Assembly (NCBI GenBank): GCA_026707665.1
Contig: JAPOWK010000027.1
Coordinates: 1 to 60,209, forward strand
Length of the DNA: 60,209 nucleotides
DNA from: Chloroflexota bacterium
GTDB taxonomy: Bacteria > Chloroflexota > Anaerolineae > Aggregatilineales > Phototrophicaceae
Direction of reading: 5' to 3'
Positions 24,716 to 32,156 of this stretch are shown here, piece after piece. Under the pieces are notes generated by a model, which saw only the letters and a list, made by a program, of their open reading frames with translations, had not been told where the DNA came from and did not search any database. The stretch's first letter is position 1, and every line of letters starts with the position of its first letter. A program made the position numbers and the translations under genes.

Positions 24716-25894
24716 ATGCTCTTCGCTTTGCGCAACAGATTCGGATCCATCCGCTTGGCCGCGCTTCAGTTTCTTAGCCTGGGCGGGATCGGCATCGTCT
24801 GGCCCTATATCAACGTTTACCTGACCGATCAAGGATTCTCCGGCACCTTGATCGGCACGCTGGGCAGCGCCGGCGCCTTCCTCTCGCTGATCCTGACACC
24901 GCTGCTAAACCAAATCGCCGATCGTCTCGGGCTGCATCGGCGGCTGTTCATGCTGTACATGGGCGGCTTCGCGCTGGCGAATATTACTTTCGCCGCCGCC
25001 CCGCATCATCTGCTGCTCGTGCTTGCCGTTTTGCTCTCTCGGCTCACGATCAGCCCCAGCCTGACCCTGGGCATGCAGTTGACGATCACCTTCTTGATGA
25101 GCCGGGGAAAAGCAATCCTGGGGCGATTGCGCTCCTTCGCCTCGCTTGGTTTCACGCTGGCCAGCCTGCTCGCCGGGCAACTGTTCGCGCTGGGCGGCTA
25201 TCCCATGTTGTTCTGGGTCGCGGCTTTCGTCGCCCTGCTCACCATGCTAACCGCGACGATATTCCCGGATAAACCGCGGGAAAAACAAAAGGTTGAGGAC
25301 GGCGAAAAACAGCCGCGCAACCGGGGCTTTTACATCATGGCCGCCAGCCAATTCTTTGTCGCCATGGGCACTTACAATATGTACAGCTTCATGTTCATCC
25401 ACTTTAACCAGAATCTGGGCGTGCCGTCGGCGCATATCGGCTTGTGGGCGGCGCTGATGGGCGCGGTGGAATTCCCCTTCTTCTTCCTGATGGACGCCAT
25501 CCTGCCGAAGGTCCGTATTCGCATCGCCTACATCATTGGCATGCTGGGCACGGCGCTCTTCGCCTTCTTGCTAGGCGTCGTGCCGAGCTTGCCATTGCTG
25601 GCGCTGCTGCTAATCCTGCGGGGTCTGGTCTGGCCCTGCTACCAGCTTTCGTCCTTTACCCTGGTGAACGCCATCAGCCATCCGCGCAACGCCGCCACCA
25701 ATCAAGCCCTCTTGCAAGTGACCATGCCCAGCATCGCCCTGCTGCTGACCGGATCGCTCTTCGGCTGGGCTTATGACAACCTGGGTGCGGCCGCCTTTTT
25801 CAGCTTGAGCGCGCTGATGACCGCCATCGGCGCCTGTATCGTCATCGCTGGCTTCCGCTTGTTTGACGCGCGACCGGTTGCCTCGTCCGCCTGA
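24716..25894 (+). CDS. MFS transporter, tandem paralogue 2
   Basis: This twelve-helix carrier of about 392 aa is homologous along its whole length to the preceding gene (IVWPYINVYLTDQGFSGTLI versus MVYPYINLYLTEIGFSGTLI; SHPRNAATNQALLQVTMPSI versus SHPRNVATNQAIVQVTMPGI). The ATG at 24716 begins where the two align; a TTG at 24650 in the same frame is possible. The central loop again is charged (KPREKQKVEDGEKQPR). The pair could form paralogues with different specificity. Confidence 0.88.
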   Translation: MLFALRNRFGSIRLAALQFLSLGGIGIVWPYINVYLTDQGFSGTLIGTLGSAGAFLSLILTPLLNQIADRLGLHRRLFMLYMGGFALANITFAAAPHHLLLVLAVLLSRLTISPSLTLGMQLTITFLMSRGKAILGRLRSFASLGFTLASLLAGQLFALGGYPMLFWVAAFVALLTMLTATIFPDKPREKQKVEDGEKQPRNRGFYIMAASQFFVAMGTYNMYSFMFIHFNQNLGVPSAHIGLWAALMGAVEFPFFFLMDAILPKVRIRIAYIIGMLGTALFAFLLGVVPSLPLLALLLILRGLVWPCYQLSSFTLVNAISHPRNAATNQALLQVTMPSIALLLTGSLFGWAYDNLGAAAFFSLSALMTAIGACIVIAGFRLFDARPVASSA

Positions 25895-25951
25895 CAGAAG
25901 CGCGACTCCGCTGACGAAACCGATTCAATCTATCGCAACGACGGCGACGCG

Positions 25952-25960
25952 TGATATACT
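25952..25960 (+). promoter_or_regulatory. Extended -10 element before the LplB-type importer operon
   Basis: TGATATACT has the TG extension plus TATACT, 36 bp upstream of the permease ATG. No good -35 is visible, as expected for an extended -10 promoter. Confidence 0.45.
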
Positions 25961-25996
25961 CGCCGCGACGCCGACTGTCATCAGAATCAGCAAGCA

Positions 25997-27001
25997 ATGC
26001 CAGTTTTTATTTCAGATCAAGCGACTTCACCGCAGAACGCGGACGCTGGCCCCGTCGGCGCGCGCAGGCGTATATCCGGCCACGAGGCGCCAGCCAAGCT
26101 GTGGCTGCGCATTCGCCGGAACTGGCAACTCTACGCGCTGCTCTTTCTGCCGCTCGTCTGGTTGGTCGTCTTTCGTTACGCGCCGATGTATGGCGCGCAG
26201 ATCGCCTTTCGTGATTACTCGCCGGCATTCGGCATTGAAGGCAGCCCCTGGGTCGGTTTGGCGAACTTCGAGCGCTTCTTCAATTCTTATTACTTCAAGC
26301 CCGTCATCGTCAATACGCTCATCATCAGCTTCTATTCCTTGCTCGCCGGCTTCCCCATTCCGATCATCCTGGCGCTGAGCGTGAACCAGGTAAAAATGCG
26401 CCTGTTTCGCAACAGTGTGCAGATGATCACCTACGCGCCGCACTTCATCTCGACGGTCGTGATCGTCGGCATGCTTTTCCAATTCTTGCATCCGCGCGTG
26501 GGTTTCATCGCGTCGCTGGCCAATTTGTTCGGGATGGCGCCGCCGAATTTGATGGGCGATCCGGGCGCCTTCGCTCACATTTTCGTTTGGTCTGGTGTCT
26601 GGCAAGAGATGGGCTTCGGCGCCATCATCTATCTCGCCGTCCTTTCCACCATCGACCCCGCCCTGCACGAAGCGGCGGTCGTCGATGGCGCGAGCCGCTT
26701 GCAGCGCATCCGCTATATCGACATCCCCGGCTTGCTGCCAACGGCGATGGTCCTCTTAGTTCTGTCCACCGGGCGTGTCTTGGAAGTCGCCTTTGAGAAA
26801 GTCTACCTGATGCAGAGCCCACTGAATCTCGGCGTCGCCGAGGTTATCAATACCTACGTCTACCGGGTCGGCTTGCTGAGTCCGATCCTTGATTTCTCTT
26901 ACTCGACGGCCATCGGCCTGCTCAAGGGCGTCGTGGGATTGCTGCTCTTGATCACCGTGAATTACGCGGCGCGCCGCTTGACCGACAACGGCCTCTGGTA
27001 G
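25997..27001 (+). CDS. LplB-type polysaccharide ABC transporter permease
   Basis: This 334-aa permease has a basic N-terminal tail, then WQLYALLFLPLVWLVVFRYAPMYG, typical of the LplB family of oligosaccharide importers. The region VNQVKMRLFRNSVQMITYAPHFIS and the EAA loop LHEAAVVDGASRLQRIRYID are diagnostic. It forms an operon with the YtcP-type permease 11 bp later and a binding protein. Such systems import complex oligosaccharides such as pectin or mannan fragments; the actual ligand is not known here. Confidence 0.93.
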   Translation: MPVFISDQATSPQNADAGPVGARRRISGHEAPAKLWLRIRRNWQLYALLFLPLVWLVVFRYAPMYGAQIAFRDYSPAFGIEGSPWVGLANFERFFNSYYFKPVIVNTLIISFYSLLAGFPIPIILALSVNQVKMRLFRNSVQMITYAPHFISTVVIVGMLFQFLHPRVGFIASLANLFGMAPPNLMGDPGAFAHIFVWSGVWQEMGFGAIIYLAVLSTIDPALHEAAVVDGASRLQRIRYIDIPGLLPTAMVLLVLSTGRVLEVAFEKVYLMQSPLNLGVAEVINTYVYRVGLLSPILDFSYSTAIGLLKGVVGLLLLITVNYAARRLTDNGLW

Positions 27002-27012
27002 AGGACCGCGAC

Positions 27013-27933
27013 ATGGCGTCCATGACGAGCTACGAGAGCAACATCAACAAGGTCAACGAATCCGCCGTCGACCGCGTCTTCATGCTCGGCAACACAGCCT
27101 TTCTGCTGATCATCACCGTCATTATCCTGCTGCCCTTGGTGTTTATTGTCGCCGCGTCTTTCAGTTCCGCCGAGGCCGTGATCGCCGGCAAGGTCACCTT
27201 GTGGCCCGTCGACTTCAGCCTGCTGGGATACGAAACCATCTTTGAGCACAAGAAAGTTTGGAATGGCTTCGCCAATTCAATCTTTTATACATTCTTCGGC
27301 ACCATCTTTAACGTGACGATGACCATCATCGCCGCTTACCCGCTGTCGCGGCAGGACTTGATCGGACGGCGCTTCATCACCATCGCCTTCGTCTTCACCA
27401 TGCTTTTCAGCGGCGGCTTGATTCCCACCTATATGGTCGTGCGCGATCTGGGCTTGCTCAATACGCGCTGGGCAATGATCCTGCCGACCGGAATCGGTCC
27501 CTTCAACCTGTTGATCGCGATTACCTTTTTCCGCACGACGATCCCGCCCGAATTAAACGAAGCGGCGCGCATTGACGGCGCCAACGACTTTCGTATTTTC
27601 CTAAGCATCATCCTGCCCTTGGCCCGCCCGATTATCGCGGTGCTGGCGCTCTTCTATGCCGTCAACACCCACTGGAACACCTATTTTCAAGCGCTGATCT
27701 ATTTGAAGGATCAGGATCTCTTTCCGCTTCAAATCGTCTTGCGCGAAATCTTGATCCAGAATTCAATCGACGCCTCAATGCTCATTGACATTGAAGACCT
27801 GGTCGCGCGCGAAGGATTGCGCGAACTTCTGAAATACTCGCTGATTGTCGTGGCAAGCGTCCCGGTTATGATCCTCTATCCCTTTGTGCAGCGGCATTTC
27901 GTCAAAGGCATGACGCTTGGCTCGGTTAAGTAG
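27013..27933 (+). CDS. YtcP-type carbohydrate ABC transporter permease
   Basis: This 306-aa partner permease contains MLFSGGLIPTYMVVRDLGLLNT, a hallmark of the YtcP/LplC branch, and the EAA loop PPELNEAARIDGANDFRIFL. The C-terminus is RHFVKGMTLGSVK. GAGGACC precedes the ATG 11 bp after the LplB-type gene. Together they build the pore. No ATPase gene is present in the cluster, so a shared MsiK-like ATPase encoded elsewhere is expected. Confidence 0.93.
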   Translation: MASMTSYESNINKVNESAVDRVFMLGNTAFLLIITVIILLPLVFIVAASFSSAEAVIAGKVTLWPVDFSLLGYETIFEHKKVWNGFANSIFYTFFGTIFNVTMTIIAAYPLSRQDLIGRRFITIAFVFTMLFSGGLIPTYMVVRDLGLLNTRWAMILPTGIGPFNLLIAITFFRTTIPPELNEAARIDGANDFRIFLSIILPLARPIIAVLALFYAVNTHWNTYFQALIYLKDQDLFPLQIVLREILIQNSIDASMLIDIEDLVAREGLRELLKYSLIVVASVPVMILYPFVQRHFVKGMTLGSVK

Positions 27934-28018
27934 GCATTCATTACCCGAAAGGAGTACGGCTATCGATTCTTGACCTTCAACACACAACCTCGAAATCAGC
28001 CAAAAGAAAGGATTTGAC

Positions 28019-29668
28019 ATGAGTAAGCGAATACTGGCCTTTGCGTTGTTCGTAGTGCTGATGGCGCTGCCCTTGACCGCCTCGGGCCAAGAGATGGTAT
28101 CAGGACCCGGCGAATTCCCCATCGTTGAAGAACCGATCACGCTGAATATCCTGATGCTGGGCCACGCCATTGTCGAAGACTTCAACACCAATACCTTCAC
28201 CGACTGGTACAGCGAGCGCACCGGCATCAATCTCAATTTTGATATCGCGCCGCCCAATGAAGCTCAAGAAGTCCTCAACTTGACCATCGCCAGCGGCGAC
28301 CTGCCGGATATCATCGTTGGCTTCACCGTCGATCCCTCGGCTCTGGCGCTCTACGGTCCGCAGGGCTTGTTCCTGCCGCTCAGCGAATTAATCGAAGAGC
28401 AGGGCCACTTCATTCACGATGTCTTCGCCGGTTCGCCCCAAGTGCGCCCGCTGGTCACCTCGCCCGATGGCGAGATCTACGGCCTGCCGCAAGTCAACGA
28501 ATGCTATCACTGCTTCTACTCGCAGCGCGCCTGGATCAACTCGGATTGGCTGGCGAATGTCGGCATGGACGTGCCGCAGACGACCGAGGAGTTCGTTGAT
28601 GTCCTGACCGCTTTCAAGGAGCAGGACGCCAACGGCAATGGCGACCCGAATGATGAGATCCCGCTGGCCGCCGCCACCACCGGCTGGAACGGCAATATCG
28701 ATGGCTTCTTGATGAACCCCTTCGTCTTGAGCGAATTCGCCGGACAGAATCGCTTCTTCGAGCAAAACGATGGCGTGATTTCACAGAACGTGACCAGCGA
28801 GGGCTATCGCGAGGGACTGCGTTACCTGAATCGGCTGTTCTCTGCCGGGCTGTTTGGCGAGGAGAGCTTCACCCAGCCGATGGATCAGATCAAGCAGCAA
28901 GTCGAAGGCGGCGATGCGCCCACAATCGGCGTGGTGATTTCCGGCGCGCATCCCAACTTCGCCAATATCGGCGGCGACCGCTGGATCAAATATGTCGCCG
29001 TTCCCTCACTCGAAGGTCCGTCCGGCATGCGCCAGGCGCCTTTCAATCCCTGGGGCGTTGGCTCCGGGCAGTGCACCATCAACAGCCAAACCGAACACCC
29101 GGTAGCGGCATTCAAGTGGTGTGATGGCTTGTACGACCGCGAGACGACCTTGCGCTCCGTTTTCGGCATCCCGCAATGGGAAGCGGCTGAAGGCGAAGAG
29201 GGCCAATGGAAATGGGCGGAAGAGGGCGAAGGCGCGCTCGGCGGCGATGAGTTCGAAGCCATCTGGCGCCGGCTCTCCACCTTCGGTACGCTGCAAAATG
29301 TCCACTGGGCGCAGCGCGGACCAAGCTACCGTCCCAATCACCTGCGCTTGGGCGAGGTTCGCCGTGAAGACGCCGCCGGTTTGGAAGTCGTGCTTCTTGA
29401 GGAGACCCGCGTCGCCTACGAGCCTTACGCGCGCGCTATCGAGGACCTGATTCCGCCGCTGGCGCTGACAAGAGCGCAGGCGGCTGAAGTCACCGAGCTG
29501 CGTCTTTCTATCACCGACTTCGTGGCGCAGATGACGGCGGAATTCGTGCTGGGCCGGCAGGATATCGACGCCGGCTGGGACAACTTCGTCGCCACCGTGG
29601 AAGGCATGGGCGTCAACCGGCTGGTCGAGATTTATCAGACGGCTTACGACGCGCAATATGGCGGGTAG
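28019..29668 (+). CDS. LipO-like extracellular binding protein of the LplB/YtcP importer
   Basis: This 549-aa binding protein has a signal peptide (RILAFALFVVLMALPLTASG). The mature start TLNILMLGHAIVEDFNTNTF, the NLTIASGDLPDIIVG segment and a Ca-like loop KEQDANGNGDPNDEIPLA are typical of LipO-like lipoproteins. Unlike Bacillus LipO there is no lipobox cysteine, so it may be retained in another way or secreted. AAAGGATT precedes the ATG. It is the third gene of the importer operon and longer than MalE-type binding proteins, consistent with a large ligand. Confidence 0.93.
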   Translation: MSKRILAFALFVVLMALPLTASGQEMVSGPGEFPIVEEPITLNILMLGHAIVEDFNTNTFTDWYSERTGINLNFDIAPPNEAQEVLNLTIASGDLPDIIVGFTVDPSALALYGPQGLFLPLSELIEEQGHFIHDVFAGSPQVRPLVTSPDGEIYGLPQVNECYHCFYSQRAWINSDWLANVGMDVPQTTEEFVDVLTAFKEQDANGNGDPNDEIPLAAATTGWNGNIDGFLMNPFVLSEFAGQNRFFEQNDGVISQNVTSEGYREGLRYLNRLFSAGLFGEESFTQPMDQIKQQVEGGDAPTIGVVISGAHPNFANIGGDRWIKYVAVPSLEGPSGMRQAPFNPWGVGSGQCTINSQTEHPVAAFKWCDGLYDRETTLRSVFGIPQWEAAEGEEGQWKWAEEGEGALGGDEFEAIWRRLSTFGTLQNVHWAQRGPSYRPNHLRLGEVRREDAAGLEVVLLEETRVAYEPYARAIEDLIPPLALTRAQAAEVTELRLSITDFVAQMTAEFVLGRQDIDAGWDNFVATVEGMGVNRLVEIYQTAYDAQYGG

Positions 29669-29706
29669 AATCGCCCGAGTAGCAGCGCCATATGCGCGGC
29701 AGGAAA

Positions 29707-29843
29707 GGGTCAGCCAGCGGCTGACCCCTACACCAAGGATGTATCTTGTACGGGCGACCCGGTGGGTCGCCCTTTGTTTCACCTATCCGAGAGGCAGGCG
29801 ACCGAATAAGGCTCGCAGACACAGCCCGCCGGTCGCCCCTACA
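29707..29843. repeat. Cluster of dispersed hairpin repeats
   Basis: Contains GGGTCAGCCAGCGGCTGACCC, CGGGCGACCCGGTGGGTCGCCC and a reversed GGTCGCCCCTAC, with a degenerate GCAGACACAGCCC module at about 29815-29830. It lies between the binding-protein gene and the sulfatase. Confidence 0.7.
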
Positions 29844-29882
29844 TTCATGAATGGAAGCGCGGAAGAAGGCTAGAGACAGCAC

Positions 29883-31442
29883 ATGTCCCAACCCAATATC
29901 CTCTTCATCGTCGCCGACCAGCACAACGCCAAAGTGCTGGGACACCAAGGGCATCCCGATGCGCGGACGCCCCACCTAGATCGCATGGCGCGCGAGGGCT
30001 TCCGCTTCAATAACGCCATCACCCAGAACCCGATCTGCACGCCGAGCCGCCTCTCCGTTCTCAGCGGGCAGTATCCCCACAATCACGGCTATTACAGCTT
30101 GAGCGGACCGAATCCCGGCGGGTTGCCCAATATCTTCGGGCATTTTCGCGCCGCCGGCTACTTCACCGCCGCCATGGGCAAGATCCACTGCCCGGAGTAC
30201 TGGGTGGAAGACGACTGTGATGTCTTTCATGAAAGCAATTCCTGGCAGGCCGGCAGCATCGTCGGGCGCTCGGCCGCCTATACCCGCTTCTTGCGCGAAC
30301 GCGGCGTCGAGCACTTGGAAGATCATATCCTCTTGCCGGAGTTCGGCGAGCGCGGCCGGCAAAGCGTGGAAGGACGACCCAGCCCGCTGGTTTTCGACGA
30401 ATCGCAAGAAGGCTGGCTGGCGAACACGGCCATCGATGCCATGCGGCAGGCGGCGGAGCGAGGGCAGCCATTTCTGCTGCACGTCAGTTTCCCGCGCCCG
30501 CACCAATGTACCACGCCCTGTCAGGAGTTCTGGGATCTCTACGACCAGGAAGCGCTGAGCCTGCCGCCAAATGCCGATTACGACTTGGTCGCAGCGAAGA
30601 AGGCGCCGCATATGATTGCCTCGGCGCAACGCTGGCGCGAGAGCGCGTGGCAGTTGTTCGAGCCGAAGACCTTCGAAGCCGGGCGCCGGCGCAAGCTGCA
30701 TGGTTATCTGGGCGCGGTCAGCCAAGTCGACGCTGCTGTCGGGCAACTGCTGGATTTCCTGCGCCAGTCCGGTCAGGCGGAAGATACCACCGTCATCTAC
30801 ACCTCCGATCACGGCGACTACGCGACCGAACACGGCATCATGGAGAAGGCGCCGGGCATTTGCAGCGATGCCATCACGCGCGTGCCGCTGATCTGGTGGG
30901 CGCCCGGAAGAATTGAAGCCGGCGGCGCGGCCGATGGAATCGTCGAACTGGTCGATATCGCGAATACACTCTGCGCGCTCGCGGAAATTGACTTGATGGA
31001 AACGAGCGATGGGCCGGATCTGACCGCGCTTCTCAAGGGCGAAGCCGATGAGCAGGAGCGCTTCGGCTTGACCGAATTCGCCTGGAGCAAGAGCATCCGC
31101 AAAGGTCCCTACCGGCTGGTGCATTATCCGCGCCAGATGTTCCCCGACGAATACCCGGACGGCTTCGGCGAGCTGTATGATCTTGCAAACGATCCCTGGG
31201 AGATGCGCAACCGTTACTTCGATTCGGACTATCAGCCTATCGTCGACGAGCTGCGAAGCGATCTGCTGGAGCGATTGATCACGACTACCCGTCCGCGCAC
31301 GGTCAGCGGCGTGAACTCCGCGCGCTTTGATACGCCGGAGCTCAATCCCCAGCGGGTTCAGCGCTATCAGACGGTTGTTAACCTCGATGGCAAGATCAAT
31401 CCCGACTTGCTGCGCCTCACCAAAAACAAGAATTATCTATAA
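29883..31442 (+). CDS. Sulfatase of the alkaline phosphatase superfamily
   Basis: This 519-aa type I sulfatase has the activation motif CTPSR at residues 52-56, where C52 would be converted to formylglycine. N-terminal NILFIVADQHN (D12) and YTSDHGDYATEHGIMEK supply metal ligands, and GKIHCPEYW the conserved K and H. No signal peptide is visible, so it may be cytoplasmic, cutting sulfate from imported sugars. It follows an oligosaccharide importer, which suggests the LplB/YtcP system carries a sulfated glycan; that is inference. No formylglycine-generating enzyme is seen in the window. Confidence 0.92.
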   Translation: MSQPNILFIVADQHNAKVLGHQGHPDARTPHLDRMAREGFRFNNAITQNPICTPSRLSVLSGQYPHNHGYYSLSGPNPGGLPNIFGHFRAAGYFTAAMGKIHCPEYWVEDDCDVFHESNSWQAGSIVGRSAAYTRFLRERGVEHLEDHILLPEFGERGRQSVEGRPSPLVFDESQEGWLANTAIDAMRQAAERGQPFLLHVSFPRPHQCTTPCQEFWDLYDQEALSLPPNADYDLVAAKKAPHMIASAQRWRESAWQLFEPKTFEAGRRRKLHGYLGAVSQVDAAVGQLLDFLRQSGQAEDTTVIYTSDHGDYATEHGIMEKAPGICSDAITRVPLIWWAPGRIEAGGAADGIVELVDIANTLCALAEIDLMETSDGPDLTALLKGEADEQERFGLTEFAWSKSIRKGPYRLVHYPRQMFPDEYPDGFGELYDLANDPWEMRNRYFDSDYQPIVDELRSDLLERLITTTRPRTVSGVNSARFDTPELNPQRVQRYQTVVNLDGKINPDLLRLTKNKNYL

Positions 31443-31455
31443 TCCACAGCGTCAT

Positions 31456-31526
31456 AGCTCCCCTTCCCTAGCTCGCTGGGGCAAGGGGCCGCGCCGCGTA
31501 GACACTGGCGTTCGGGGATGGGGTTT
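31456..31526 (+). repeat. CCCCTTCCC repeat with embedded GTAGACAC module
   Basis: AGCTCCCCTTCCCTAGCTCG, GGGGCAAGGGGCC, then CGCGTAGACACTGGCG and TTCGGGGATGGGG. The module splits the GGCC-GGGGGATGGGG part of the repeat seen intact at 8352-8400. Confidence 0.8.
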
Positions 31527-31547
31527 GTGTCCCGCGGCGGCTTGGGT

Positions 31548-32024
31548 TTACTCGCCGCGAAACGCCCGCTCCAGCGCCGCGATGTCCAGCTTCGCCATCG
31601 TCATGAAGGCTTTGGTGACGCGTTCCACCGCGGCCGCGTCATCACTGGCAAGCATCTCATGCAAGCGCGGCGACGAAATCTGCCAGGAGACGCCGAAGCG
31701 ATCGGTCAACCAGCCGGCGACGCTCGCAGCGCCGCCATCCGTGGTCATCATTTCCCAGAGCCGGTCAATCTCGTCTTGACTGTCACAATTGATGCAAAGC
31801 GACATGGCGGCATTGGGCTTGAAGAAGGTGTTGCCATTTACCAGGGTGAAGCGCTGCCCAGCCAGCTCGAAATCGGCGAACATGATTTCGTCGGGAGAGC
31901 CCGGCCCCACTTCGCTGTAGTGAATGACCTCGAGTACGCGCGAATCGGGCAAAAGCGAGGTGTAAAACTCGAGCGCCTCTTCGATCCGGCCGTCAAACCA
32001 CAAGTGTGTAACGATTCTCTGCAT
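31548..32024 (-). CDS. PhnB-like VOC superfamily protein
   Basis: This 158-aa protein of the glyoxalase/VOC fold resembles the PhnB / 3-demethylubiquinone methyltransferase-like group. It begins QRIVTHLWFDGRIEEALEFY, followed by FADFELAGQRFTLVNGN and DRFGVSWQISSPRLHEML, all typical of that group. GAGGAG precedes the ATG. It is a single-gene unit facing the sulfatase. The function of these proteins is mostly unknown; a small-molecule binding or metal-dependent role is possible. Confidence 0.88.
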   Translation of the reverse strand: MQRIVTHLWFDGRIEEALEFYTSLLPDSRVLEVIHYSEVGPGSPDEIMFADFELAGQRFTLVNGNTFFKPNAAMSLCINCDSQDEIDRLWEMMTTDGGAASVAGWLTDRFGVSWQISSPRLHEMLASDDAAAVERVTKAFMTMAKLDIAALERAFRGE

Positions 32025-32156
32025 GGCTTACTCCTCATTGCCCTGTTCAGAACTTGGCATTTGCGCTGATCTTGGGCATGGCTAATTCCCGAGGTCGACA
32101 ATGCCGCAGATTATCACGCAGCGCGCCAGTGAATTCAAGCGATGCCAAGCCACAAG

